A stretch of DNA of 14,407 nucleotides from Thermoplasmatales archaeon ex4484_36 (GTDB lineage Archaea > Thermoplasmatota > Penumbrarchaeia > Penumbrarchaeales > EX4484-36). Below are positions 1 through 7,155 of this stretch, piece by piece. The position numbers were made by a program, and so were the translations under genes. How positions within the stretch are numbered: the stretch's first letter is position 1; each line of letters begins with the position of its first letter. The notes under the pieces were generated by a model. The model was not told where the DNA came from. It saw only the letters and a list, made by a program, of their open reading frames with translations, and searched no databases. The DNA lies in assembly GCA_002254765.1 (NCBI GenBank), contig NJDV01000099.1:1-14407 (forward strand), given 5' to 3'.

Positions 1-1264
1 CCTTCCTGATGAGTCTCTCGGTCTCCTCCATGGCCTTCCTTAGGCCCTCTATCTTCCTCCTAGCGGTCTTCGCCCTCTCGTAGTAGAGCTGTGCCGCACC
101 GTTCACGCCTCTGTCAAGGGGTAGCTCGAGCTCAACTCTGCCTAGGAGCTGGTCGTCAACCTCAACAAGGGCTACTTTCTTCTTGGTGTCCACCTCCTTC
201 ACCCCTCTCTCCTCAAGCCCTATTAGCGCCTTCGGGTCCCCCCCACTGGAGTCATAGATCTCCACAATCCCTTGAAGCTCCCCGTAGTGTCTGTAAATGC
301 ACTCTGCCAGCTCCCTGCAGCGCTTCATCTCCTCTTCAAGCCTCTCAAGTGCCTCCCTCTGCATCTTGAGCCTTCTTTCCAGGCGATTCTGGTCCTCCTC
401 AGCCACTCCCTCTGTCACATCCCCCTTCCTCTCCTCCTCTCCCACCAGGCTGCTATAGATTGAAAGAAGAGCCTTGAGGTAGGTGGGATGGCGCTCCCCC
501 TCCCGGGTGAGATGGCGGAGTTCAACGGGAGATGTGAGCACCTCATCTTCCAGCCAGTAGACGTAGCTCTCCCAGGCCTCCTCCGCTGGGGTCCTCTCCC
601 CTATCCCCGCCCTGTGCAGCACCTCTCTAGCTATGGGCGGAGGAAGGGAGAGCTCCTTCACCAGTGCAGCGGCTATGGCCCTCCTCCCGCTCCTGCGGAC
701 CTTCTCCCCTACCTCTTCTCCCACGCCCTCCACTTCCAGAACACACAAGGGCAGTGTTGAGGGAGGCGGTGTGTAGGGAAGGGAGGGCTGAAGCTTCCGA
801 GAGGCGAACTCCTCCCTGCGAAGAAGGAGTGCGATCTCACCGCCCTTTACCATAATGATGTTCCCCTTGGAGAACATCTCAACTATGAGCTCAGCCTCCT
901 CCTCCCCCCTCCTCAGCCTGAGCCTCATGATTCTGTCTCCTCCCACCTGCTCAATGCCCTCTACCGCCGAGCCTGAAAGGTGCTTTCTTAAGGCCATGGC
1001 GAAGGAGGTGGGCGGGGGTGACGGGGGGGCCACCCCCTGGGGAAGGATGAAAAGTGCCCCGGGGAGCTTGAAGATCATATCAAAGCGGGAGTAGCGTCCC
1101 TCTCCTCCACTTTTCAGCATCTCCGGGAGTCTCTCGGTCAATGCAGAGAGCCTAATCCTCAAAGAGTGCTCATTGTAATATATCTGGCTGATGTGTGTCC
1201 CGGGGAGGAAGGAGAGCTCCTCCACAACCTTTTTCACATCCCAGCTACTTAAGGAGAACCTCAT
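1..1264 (-). CDS. rqcH: RqcH/NFACT-family ribosome rescue protein, 5' part (C-terminus off the window)
   Basis: About 421 codons read without a stop from ATG (1264-1262) to the left edge, so the 3' end is missing. RqcH/Rqc2/FbpA proteins bind obstructed large ribosomal subunits with peptidyl-tRNA and add C-terminal tails that mark stalled nascent chains. Seen here: an N-terminal NFACT-N domain beginning MRFSLSSWDVKKVVEEL, the conserved DR pair at residues 110-111 (GGDRIMRL), the motif EMFSKGNIIM near residue 133, a charged coiled coil near residues 300-335 (RLERRLKMQREALERLEEE) and the NFACT motif AAQLYYERAK shortly before the edge. The family is usually 600-700 aa, so the NFACT-R part lies outside. 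The gene is divergent from the gene at 1330, with 65 bases between starts and a shared TATA region. The ATG is about 30 bases from that TATA box, suggesting a leaderless mRNA. Assignment is by recognised motifs, not alignment. Confidence 0.88.
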   Translation of the reverse strand, partial: MRFSLSSWDVKKVVEELSFLPGTHISQIYYNEHSLRIRLSALTERLPEMLKSGGEGRYSRFDMIFKLPGALFILPQGVAPPSPPPTSFAMALRKHLSGSAVEGIEQVGGDRIMRLRLRRGEEEAELIVEMFSKGNIIMVKGGEIALLLRREEFASRKLQPSLPYTPPPSTLPLCVLEVEGVGEEVGEKVRRSGRRAIAAALVKELSLPPPIAREVLHRAGIGERTPAEEAWESYVYWLEDEVLTSPVELRHLTREGERHPTYLKALLSIYSSLVGEEERKGDVTEGVAEEDQNRLERRLKMQREALERLEEEMKRCRELAECIYRHYGELQGIVEIYDSSGGDPKALIGLEERGVKEVDTKKKVALVEVDDQLLGRVELELPLDRGVNGAAQLYYERAKTARRKIEGLRKAMEETERLIRK

Positions 1265-1287
1265 ACGCCTGGATAAACCCTCTCGCT

Positions 1288-1303
1288 ATAATTATTTATA
1301 TCC
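1288..1303. promoter_or_regulatory. shared bidirectional TATA region
   Basis: The AT-rich block around 1288-1302 reads TTTATATC on the plus strand and TATAAATA on the minus strand. It lies about 30 bases before the ATG at 1330 and about 30 bases before the minus-strand ATG at 1264. Each start codon therefore sits where an archaeal transcription start would be expected, which fits leaderless transcripts in both directions from one symmetric TATA element. No clear Shine-Dalgarno is seen for either gene. Confidence 0.55.
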
Positions 1304-1329
1304 CCACCTTTTATCTTTTCAGTTAAAAA

Positions 1330-2460
1330 ATGAAGAGGGAGATGGCGGAGAAGAAGGAGAGGGAGGAGCGAAGCATACTCTTCTCCGAGGAGTCCAATGC
1401 CGTTATAAACTTTGAGGAGAGCGAGATAGCAGAGATTGACCAGCAAGGGGAGACGATAAGTCACAGAGTCGAGGGGGCCTTCAGGGTGATAAATCGCTCC
1501 ACTTCGGACAGGCTGTGGGACGTCTACGTGGAGCTGGACGAGGTCTCCGCCACCACCCTCCCCCGGGACATGATAAAGATCAAGGAGATCGAGCCCGGCC
1601 GCACATACAAGCTGGATTACCTGCTGAAGAAGGAGGACATCTCCCTTGCTCTGGAGGAGCTCTTCATAATCTCGGAGGACTATCCCAATCCCAGCAGCAT
1701 TCCCATGGGGGAGGCCCTCCCCGTGGAGATCCACCTAGGGCTGAAGAACTTAACGCCTGTCAAGATGGTGGACGTTGAGGTGGAGAAGCTTCTCCCCGGG
1801 GAGATAAGCAACCTCACCACCTTCGGGGGTGAAGAGGATGAGGAGGTGAACCTTGAGGGGGGAAAGCTTCTTTGGAGGCTGAACGAGATAGGCCCCGGAG
1901 AGATCAAGATACTTAAGATGACGGGAGAGATAGTCCTAAAGGAAAAGGATGAGGTGGAGATGGGGAGGACTAATGTGAGTGCCAGAGCTCCTGAGAAGAT
2001 ATCAGGGGTTGTCGTGAAGGACTTCGGGGGCCTCTGCAAGAACATGTATGTAGTGGAGATGTCCGAGACGGACGTTCCCGGTACCTGGCAGTGTCAGCTC
2101 ACCTACCGCAACCCTTCAGACTTCTCGGTCAAGCTGGAGAGGGTGGAGGTGCTGGACGCCAAGACCAGGGAGATATATCTTGCGCTTGAGAACATGGAGG
2201 AGGTGGTCCCACCCAAGGGCGTATGGAAATCTGACACATGGACTGTTGAAAACCAGGAGAAGCCCGCCTTCCTAAAAAACATCCAGTTCAGAGTGATTCC
2301 CTCCCTGTCCCAAGAGTATTCTTTCCGGCTTACCCGAAGAGGACTCATATTAAAGCCCGCCCACCTCATATACAGCAAGAGCGCCGACAGAAAGGAGATA
2401 GCCTCCTACAGGCCCAGCAGGCTGACCCTGACGGTGGACATCAAGAACGGGGCCTCCTGA
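1330..2460 (+). CDS. beta-rich repeat-domain protein of unknown function, N-terminal fragment (376 aa)
   Basis: I do not recognise a named family. The protein starts with a charged segment (MKREMAEKKEREERSILF), has no signal peptide and no membrane helix, and then shows successive beta-sandwich-like stretches of about 100 residues with recurrent phrases such as FRVINRSTSDRLWDVYVELD, INEIGPGEIKILK-like turns and LTYRNPSDFSVKLERVEV. This resembles the DUF11/COG1361-like beta repeats common in euryarchaeal proteins, although those are mostly extracellular. ATG 1330 follows an A-rich leader and a TATA box about 30 bases upstream. The frame ends at TGA 2458-2460 only because a 35-bp tandem duplication (2422-2491) shifts it. 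Homologous-looking sequence continues in other frames to about 3000, so the intact protein would be roughly 550-560 aa. Confidence 0.7.
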   Translation: MKREMAEKKEREERSILFSEESNAVINFEESEIAEIDQQGETISHRVEGAFRVINRSTSDRLWDVYVELDEVSATTLPRDMIKIKEIEPGRTYKLDYLLKKEDISLALEELFIISEDYPNPSSIPMGEALPVEIHLGLKNLTPVKMVDVEVEKLLPGEISNLTTFGGEEDEEVNLEGGKLLWRLNEIGPGEIKILKMTGEIVLKEKDEVEMGRTNVSARAPEKISGVVVKDFGGLCKNMYVVEMSETDVPGTWQCQLTYRNPSDFSVKLERVEVLDAKTREIYLALENMEEVVPPKGVWKSDTWTVENQEKPAFLKNIQFRVIPSLSQEYSFRLTRRGLILKPAHLIYSKSADRKEIASYRPSRLTLTVDIKNGAS

Positions 2461-2491
2461 CCCTGACGGTGGACATCAAGAACGGGGCCTC
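2422..2491 (+). repeat. perfect 35-bp tandem duplication inside a coding sequence
   Basis: Two adjacent identical copies, 2422-2456 and 2457-2491, each beginning ctgaccctgacggtggac and ending acggggcctc. Because 35 is not a multiple of three, the second copy is read in a different frame and creates an in-frame TGA at 2458-2460. Removing one copy joins the upstream RLTLTVDIKNGAS directly to the plausible downstream continuation ATFREVLLRESIPEG. It is either a recent duplication that broke the gene or a collapsed/mis-joined assembly repeat. Confidence 0.95.
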
Positions 2492-2657
2492 GGCCACCTT
2501 CAGAGAGGTCCTCTTGAGGGAATCCATACCTGAGGGAGCTGTTCCCCCCAAGATAGATGAGATAACGATCCTTAAAAACGGCAGCCCCTCCCCAGGCCCG
2601 GCCTGCGCCGGAGGAGATATACAGCTTCCCCACCGATGTGGTCGGCCTGCCTGTTGA
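2457..2657 (+). pseudogene. middle fragment of the broken beta-repeat gene
   Basis: This frame starts with the second 35-bp repeat copy (LTLTVDIKNGAS) and continues ATFREVLLRESIPEG, then PKIDEITILKNG, which looks like genuine protein continuing the gene that begins at 1330. From about 2585 the frame degenerates into SPSPGPACAGGD and ends at TGA 2655-2657, whereas the other frame picks up with PEEIYSFPTDVVGLPVE. A one-base insertion (or two-base deletion) within the C-rich stretch 2580-2600 explains the switch. The fragment is not expected to be translated by itself. Confidence 0.6.
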
Positions 2658-3204
2658 GAGGGGTCCGCCCGTCACTGGCAAGCTTCTGGGAGCCCATCCC
2701 TCGGTGAACGTCACCCTGGTAGTCAAGAAGATGGCCGTGGGGAAGGCTATCGAACCCTCAGGGGAACCTGGGGAGTACAAAATAGAGCTCTTCTACTTCA
2801 ACGAGGGCAACAGCCCCGTGACCGGTGTGGTCTTGAGGGACTTGCTTCCGGTGAACTTCCAGCTCAAGGCGGCCAGCCATGACCCAGCGATTAAGGAGCT
2901 TGTGAGCGGGGAGAAGCTCCTTGAGTGGCACTTTGAATCTATAGCACCCGGGGAGAAAGTCCGGGTGGAATACATAATCAAGGGGGAGGGGGAGTACTCC
3001 CCCAGCGAGTGGGGGTCGGGGTGGCCTCTTCCCCGGGGAGGCCCTGGGCATTGTCCGGCCTGGTGGGGGCCGAGATGGCACTTCCTCCACCCCTCCCTCC
3101 CCTCCCCTTTTCTTTACCGCCCTGTAGGCCACCTCGATTATATATGGGAGGATAAAGGTGATGAAGACTATCACCGAGAGGGAAATTATAAGTCCCCTGC
3201 GTGA
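2638..3204 (+). pseudogene. C-terminal fragment of the broken beta-repeat gene
   Basis: The frame is already protein-like from about 2605 (PEEIYSFPTDVV), before the GTG at 2638, showing that it belongs to the gene starting at 1330, whose original frame it shares. It holds one complete beta-sandwich-like repeat: GEYKIELFYFNEGNSPVTGV, LRDLLPVNFQLKAAS, then EKLLEWHFESIAPGEKVRVE and YIIKGEGEYSPSE. This pattern matches DUF11-type repeats, which typically end in a PGE turn and a 'Y.I.G' strand. After about 3005 the sequence turns into low-complexity Pro/Gly/Trp text up to TGA 3202-3204 and overlaps the signal peptidase gene on the other strand. The true C-terminus therefore probably lies near 3000-3120, in this or a shifted frame. 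Confidence 0.6.
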
Positions 3205-3951
3205 TGATGGGGGCACGGGCTCCTTTCCCACCCCCTCCCCCACTTCCCCGTTCAGGTAAAGCTTGACGAGTCCAAACCAGGGCAGCTCCCCCACGGCCTT
3301 CCCTACGATCCATGAGAGCTTAACTGGCAGAATATACTGCACTGGGCCTGTGAAGTTGGAGTTCTGGTCAACGAAGAGGTTGTTGTCCCCCTTGGTTATG
3401 AAGCCTGAGTGTGGGGTCAAGCGCAAATGAGAGAATATAGCAAGGATTCTTGAGACGTCCACCACGATATCTCTCTTTCTGTAGCCGTAGTCCTGGATGA
3501 CGAACCTTGTGGTGATGTTATAGAGTTTGAGGGAGGGAACGTCATAGGAGTAGCGGGCCCCGCTTAAGTTGGCCTCGATCCACACCACCGCCCGATGAAT
3601 GATTGGAATGGTTGAGTTGTCCCCGTTTCGCTTGTAGATTATGACATCCCCGTAGGAGCCGAACCTCTTGTACCCCTTTTTCTCTCCCTCCACGTAAGTG
3701 ACGATGTCTTCCCTTCGCTCCACATCTTTAACGAACACCAGGTCCCCGGTGTCTATAATCCCCACTGCGGAGTCATCTCCGTGCATCATGGACCCGGACT
3801 TCACAACCACTACGAAGGGGTATCTGCCTAGGTAGGTGTAGAGGGAGGCGAATATCAAAAGGAGGACTATAAGTACAGCCAGGAGGTCCATAAGGAGGGT
3901 TTTGAGCTCCCTCTTAGAATCCTTGTTCTCACCGGGATTGTCATTTGACAC
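2758..3951 (-). CDS. signal peptidase I, archaeal Ser/His type
   Basis: Membrane protease that removes signal peptides from exported proteins. Start is GTG 3951-3949. An N-terminal membrane helix lies at residues 19-41 (LLMDLLAVLIVLLLIFASLY), followed by the catalytic serine in KSGSM (Ser54), the archaeal/ER-type histidine that replaces the bacterial lysine in PIIHRAV (His119), and the conserved aspartate motif TKGDNN (Asp189) with D195. A second helix (GLIISLSVIVFITFILPYII) follows near residue 250, so both ends should face the cytoplasm. The recognisable protein ends near 3060; beyond that the open frame becomes Pro/Arg-rich and runs antisense through well-formed coding sequence of the opposite gene to the stop at 2758. 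The last ~100 residues are therefore doubtful, and a frameshift near 3060-3110 (G-rich run) is likely. Divergent from the dCMP deaminase gene. Confidence 0.82.
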   Translation of the reverse strand: MSNDNPGENKDSKRELKTLLMDLLAVLIVLLLIFASLYTYLGRYPFVVVVKSGSMMHGDDSAVGIIDTGDLVFVKDVERREDIVTYVEGEKKGYKRFGSYGDVIIYKRNGDNSTIPIIHRAVVWIEANLSGARYSYDVPSLKLYNITTRFVIQDYGYRKRDIVVDVSRILAIFSHLRLTPHSGFITKGDNNLFVDQNSNFTGPVQYILPVKLSWIVGKAVGELPWFGLVKLYLNGEVGEGVGKEPVPPSSRRGLIISLSVIVFITFILPYIIEVAYRAVKKRGGEGGVEEVPSRPPPGRTMPRASPGKRPPRPPLAGGVLPLPLDYVFHPDFLPGCYRFKVPLKELLPAHKLLNRWVMAGRLELEVHRKQVPQDHTGHGAVALVEVEELYFVLPRFP

Positions 3952-3969
3952 AGCCCCCTTAAGGGGCAG

Positions 3970-3990
3970 TTTTTATTTAAAATTTATATG
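3970..3990. promoter_or_regulatory. divergent promoter region, AT-only tract
   Basis: A 20-base A/T-only tract (3970-3989) lies between the start codons of signal peptidase (3951, minus) and dCMP deaminase (4019, plus). Minus strand: TATAAATT about 33 bases ahead of the GTG at 3951. Plus strand: TTTAAAAT followed about 25 bases later by AGGAGGG (4003-4009), a Shine-Dalgarno 9 bases from ATG 4019. The plus gene therefore looks SD-led and the minus gene near-leaderless. Confidence 0.5.
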
Positions 3991-4018
3991 GTGAAGGCCT
4001 TTTAGGAGGGGGCTTGAA

Positions 4019-4555
4019 ATGAAAAGCAGTGAAGATGAAGGTATGGATTTTGAGGTCTCCCGGAGACCCTCAGTGGACGAGTATTTCATGAGGATGGCAT
4101 ACCTTGTAGCCTCCCGCGCAACCTGTACTAGAAGAAAGGTGGGGGCGGTTGTGGTGAAGGAGAAACATGTTCTCACCACAGGGTACAATGGCCCTCCCAA
4201 GGGTCTACCCCACTGCGATGTAACGGGCTGCCTCAGGGAGAAGCTCAACATACCCCCGGGAGAGAGGCACGAGCTCTGCAGGGGGGTCCACGCGGAGCAG
4301 AATGCCATCATACAGGCAGCCTACTTCGGGGTGTCGCTTAAGGGGGCTACCATGTACGTGACGAACTACCCCTGCTCGGTCTGCATTAAGATGATAATAA
4401 ACGCCGGCATAGAGGAGGTCGTATACGATCAGGGATATCCAGACGACCTTGCGAAGGATATAGTTGCCGAGTCGGGAATCAGGATCAGACGCTTCTCCGT
4501 GAAGAGGAGCACCGCTGCCTGCTATCTTTTACCGTCTGACGAAGAGGGTGGGTGA
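4019..4555 (+). CDS. dCMP deaminase family protein (zinc-dependent)
   Basis: Deaminates dCMP to dUMP, feeding thymidylate synthesis. The 178-aa protein has the cytidine/deoxycytidylate deaminase signature: HAEQN (zinc ligand His91, catalytic Glu93) and PCSVC (zinc ligands Cys119 and Cys122). The substrate-side region [12 protein letters not shown] (55-66) is typical of dCMP deaminases rather than cytidine deaminases. An extra Cys/His group (His65, Cys66, Cys71, His84, Cys87) may hold a second structural zinc, as in ComEB-type enzymes. The start at 4019 is supported by AGGAGGG at 4003-4009; ATG 4043 is an alternative that drops an eight-residue acidic leader. It overlaps the next gene by four bases (GTGA), so the two are probably translationally coupled. 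Confidence 0.9.
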   Translation: MKSSEDEGMDFEVSRRPSVDEYFMRMAYLVASRATCTRRKVGAVVVKEKHVLTTGYNGPPKGLPHCDVTGCLREKLNIPPGERHELCRGVHAEQNAIIQAAYFGVSLKGATMYVTNYPCSVCIKMIINAGIEEVVYDQGYPDDLAKDIVAESGIRIRRFSVKRSTAACYLLPSDEEGG

Positions 4556-5754
4556 TACAATTGAAAATGAGGGGTTCAGCAGAGGAGGGCTTAAAGAAGC
4601 TCAATTGGGCCGAGGGTCACATGAAGGTTCTCCGGAGGGTATGGGAGGAGGACCTATCCGGCCGCGCCCTGGAGGGAGAGAGAATATCAATGGCACTTCA
4701 CCCCGAGGCCAAGACCTGCGTCCTTGCCCGATACCTCGCCCGTTCCGGGGCTTCCGTCAGGCTGGTGGCCTGCAACCCCTATTCAACGGACGACGACGTG
4801 GTAGCCGCCTTGCTTGAAGAGGCGCCGGGGGAGCTTGAGGTGATGGCCTGGAGGGGGGAGAGCGAGAGAGAGTACAGAGAGGCACTACTATGGTCCCTTC
4901 AGCACAATCCCACCCTGATACTAGACGATGGAGGGGATCTGACGGAAATCATTGTCAGCCGCCCTAGGGACTTTCCAGAGCTCAAAGGGATATCGGAGGA
5001 GACCACCACGGGTATCATCAGGGCGAGGGGCTTTGAGAGGGAGGGGCGTCTGCCGGTTCCCTTAATCGACGTGAACGGCGCTAAGATGAAGAGGCTCTTT
5101 GACAACCGCTACGGGACAGGACAGAGCACGTTAGAGGGGGTACTGAGGACGACCAATCTCCTCATCGCAGGCAAGAGGGTAGTGGTTGCCGGATACGGCT
5201 ACTGCGGGAGGGGCATCGCCATGAGGATGAGGGGTATGGGGGCAAGGGTAGCGGTTGCGGAGGTGGACCCTGTGAAGGCCTCAGAGGCCCTACTTGACGG
5301 CTTTGATGTGGGCCGCATGGAGGAGCTTCTGGAAGGCGCCGAGATGGTGATCACAGCCACGGGCATGAAGAACGTTGTTGCGGCGGGGCATTTGAGAAAG
5401 CTAAAAGACGGGGTTATACTGGCGAACGCAGGCCATTTCAACGTTGAGATCGATCTGAAGGCACTTGAAGGGGCTTCATCGGGAGTGAGAGAGGTGAGGG
5501 ATGGAGTCAAGGAGTACATATTAAAAGATGGTCGCAGGGTATTCCTTCTAGCAGAGGGCAGGCTTGTGAACCTTGTCGGTGGCCAGGGACACCCTGTTGA
5601 GATCATGGACCTCTCCTTCTCCCTCCAGGCTCTCTCCCTACTCTACCTTAAGGAGAACCACGTAAGGCTCCCGGCGAGAGCTTTCCCTCCCCGGGGGTCT
5701 CCGTCTCCGTCAGGGAGACCCAGGAACATCTGGGCGGGTGTGCTGCCACGATAG
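4552..5754 (+). CDS. ahcY: S-adenosylhomocysteine hydrolase (C-terminus lost)
   Basis: Splits S-adenosylhomocysteine to adenosine and homocysteine using a tightly bound NAD, relieving product inhibition of methyltransferases. Seen: [10 protein letters not shown] near the N-terminus, [15 protein letters not shown] and [10 protein letters not shown] in the substrate domain, DDGGD (125-129), NRYGTGQS (185-192), the NAD-binding loop GYGYCGRG (214-221), the motif NAGHFNVEI, and [14 protein letters not shown] (343-356). The family normally ends with a helical tail (VP..iD..va..KL...) that closes the active site of the neighbouring subunit. Here, after LPARAFP (about 5685), the frame becomes [16 protein letters not shown] and stops at TAG 5752-5754; that DNA actually encodes a PfkB kinase in another frame. 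About 30-40 residues are therefore missing. Start is GTG 4552, overlapping the previous stop; ATG 4567 is an alternative. Confidence 0.9.
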   Translation: MIQLKMRGSAEEGLKKLNWAEGHMKVLRRVWEEDLSGRALEGERISMALHPEAKTCVLARYLARSGASVRLVACNPYSTDDDVVAALLEEAPGELEVMAWRGESEREYREALLWSLQHNPTLILDDGGDLTEIIVSRPRDFPELKGISEETTTGIIRARGFEREGRLPVPLIDVNGAKMKRLFDNRYGTGQSTLEGVLRTTNLLIAGKRVVVAGYGYCGRGIAMRMRGMGARVAVAEVDPVKASEALLDGFDVGRMEELLEGAEMVITATGMKNVVAAGHLRKLKDGVILANAGHFNVEIDLKALEGASSGVREVRDGVKEYILKDGRRVFLLAEGRLVNLVGGQGHPVEIMDLSFSLQALSLLYLKENHVRLPARAFPPRGSPSPSGRPRNIWAGVLPR

Positions 5755-5756
5755 CC

Positions 5757-6473
5757 ATGACCGCTGCTAGGCTGGGTGCTGAAGTCTCGCTGTACAGTGT
5801 TGTGGGACCAGATTTCCCCCGGGGGTACATTGAGGAGCTTAAGGCCACAGCGGTCCTCGAGCGAAGCATCGGGCTTCTTGAGGCCAAGCTTCTTCTTATA
5901 ACCAGTGGGGTGCCATCCTTCCACGCGGCTCTGGCTGAGAGGGCTGTGGAGAGGGACGCCGTGGTGATATTCGACCCAACCCAGGAAATACACTATCGCT
6001 GGGGTAGGGAGGAGCTCCGCCGTTGTGTCGTGAGTTCCGGCTACATCTTCCTAAACGAACTTGAGTATAGAAAGATGAGGGAGATACTGAGGGAGGACCC
6101 CTTCTCCCTCTCCCCAACACTGTCCATGATCGTAGTGACCGCTGGGGAGAGGGGTTATAGGGTGATCGAGAGGGGTGGGGAGAGGCGGTTCCCTGCAGTG
6201 AAGACTCCGGGGAAGGTGATAACCCCCACTGGGGCAGGCGATGTGATGAGAGGGGGCTTCCTAGCGGGACTTCAGAAGGGGCTCGACCCCCTCCTCTCTG
6301 TGAGGCTGGGGGCAGCTGTGGCAGCTATGGCCATATGCAGGGAACAGGGGAGGGAAAGGTTCTTAGGGCCCAAGGATGTGGCTGGGTGGCTTGGGAGATT
6401 GCTGGAGAGGGGCGGGGGTGAGGCTCTGGATGCCGATCTTCTGGCCGCCTTGGAATCTGGAAAACATTTTTAA
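5757..6473 (+). CDS. PfkB-family carbohydrate/nucleoside kinase, incomplete
   Basis: PfkB (ribokinase) fold kinase. Homology extends upstream of the only available ATG: the same frame from about 5691 reads [20 protein letters not shown], the usual family text around the substrate-binding GG, but has no start codon before the TAA at 5649. The N-terminal strand (about 30-40 aa) is thus missing. After GPDFPRGYIEELKA the sequence jumps to IGLLEAKLLLITSGVPSFHA, skipping the usual lid/substrate segment (about 50-60 aa). The C-terminal half is normal: VVIFDPTQ, the NxxE metal motif (NELE) and the catalytic TPTGAGD loop with GGFLAGL. Position right after SAH hydrolase suggests adenosine kinase activity, but that is context inference; ribokinase or another PfkB specificity remains possible. 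As written, the protein is unlikely to be active. Confidence 0.8.
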   Translation: MTAARLGAEVSLYSVVGPDFPRGYIEELKATAVLERSIGLLEAKLLLITSGVPSFHAALAERAVERDAVVIFDPTQEIHYRWGREELRRCVVSSGYIFLNELEYRKMREILREDPFSLSPTLSMIVVTAGERGYRVIERGGERRFPAVKTPGKVITPTGAGDVMRGGFLAGLQKGLDPLLSVRLGAAVAAMAICREQGRERFLGPKDVAGWLGRLLERGGGEALDADLLAALESGKHF

Positions 6474-6510
6474 TCAATTCCTCAATACATGAGCAGGCCC
6501 CTAGCAGCAC

Positions 6511-6518
6511 AAGGAGGT
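6511..6518 (+). promoter_or_regulatory. strong Shine-Dalgarno of arvA
   Basis: AAGGAGGT ends 10 bases before ATG 6529 and fixes the start of the GTPase at [11 protein letters not shown], so the basic N-terminal helix belongs to the protein. The 55-base gap after the kinase stop also contains a T-rich, TATA-like stretch (CATTTTTAATC, 6465-6475). Confidence 0.65.
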
Positions 6519-6528
6519 CAACGCGAAC

Positions 6529-7155
6529 ATGGGAATTTTTGACAGGCTCCTCAGCAAGCTCAAAAGGCTCTTCAAAAAGAAAAGGCTCAGGGTGGGCATC
6601 TACGGGCCACCCAACGCAGGCAAGACCACCCTTGCTAACAGGATTTCTAAGGACTGGACTGGGGAGACTGTGGGGCTTGCCACAGAGATTCCGCACGAGA
6701 CAAGGAAGGCGGTGGAGAAGAAGGAGATTGTCATCAAGGTGGGTGGATCTCAGGTCACCTTTGATATAGTCGACACCCCCGGGATCGCCACCAAGATAGA
6801 CTTCCATGAGTTCGTGGAGGATTACGGGCTGGATGAGGAGGAGGCAAGGCGTAGGGCGAAGGAGGCCACTGAGGGGGTCATCGAGGCAATAAAGTGGCTT
6901 GACAACGTTGACGGGGTGCTCGTGGTCATGGACTCCGCAAGGGATCCTTTCAATCAGGTCAACATAACCCTGATCGGGAACCTCGAGGCCCGAAAGATTC
7001 CGTTCATCATCGTAGCCAACAAGATAGACCTGAAGGAGTCCTCCCCAGCTACTATAAAGAACGCCTTCCCCCAGCACCCGGTCATTCCCGTGAGCGCCCT
7101 GACTGGCTACAATATGGACAGCCTCTACCACGCGATGGTTAAGTACTTCTCGTGA
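6529..7155 (+). CDS. arvA: Era-like small GTPase ArvA (OapA), archaeal vesiculation GTPase
   Basis: A 208-aa small GTPase. All G motifs are present: G1 GPPNAGKT (26-33), a switch-I region around [10 protein letters not shown] (52-61), G3 DTPG (82-85), G4 NKID (164-167) and G5 SAL (189-191). The first 21 residues ([20 protein letters not shown]) form a basic amphipathic helix able to sit on a membrane surface. The family (Era-like GTP-binding protein, OapA/ArvA) is known in Euryarchaeota, where the Haloferax protein drives extracellular vesicle formation together with ArvB and ArvC. Here it is followed immediately by the DUF2073 partner with a 4-base overlap (GTGA), while the zinc-ribbon partner lies 4.6 kb away. 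No lesion is seen. The family assignment combines recognised motifs with the gene order; cellular role in this organism is inferred. Confidence 0.88.
   Translation: MGIFDRLLSKLKRLFKKKRLRVGIYGPPNAGKTTLANRISKDWTGETVGLATEIPHETRKAVEKKEIVIKVGGSQVTFDIVDTPGIATKIDFHEFVEDYGLDEEEARRRAKEATEGVIEAIKWLDNVDGVLVVMDSARDPFNQVNITLIGNLEARKIPFIIVANKIDLKESSPATIKNAFPQHPVIPVSALTGYNMDSLYHAMVKYFS

Noticed and set aside
91..1094. Several plus-strand open frames of 60-90 codons
   Set aside because: They lie opposite a continuous, domain-bearing rqcH frame on the minus strand, are Pro/Ser-rich and have no domain pattern.
4548..4817. 89-codon plus-strand frame at the start of SAH hydrolase
   Set aside because: Out-of-frame shadow of ahcY; Gly/Arg/Pro-rich with no motif.
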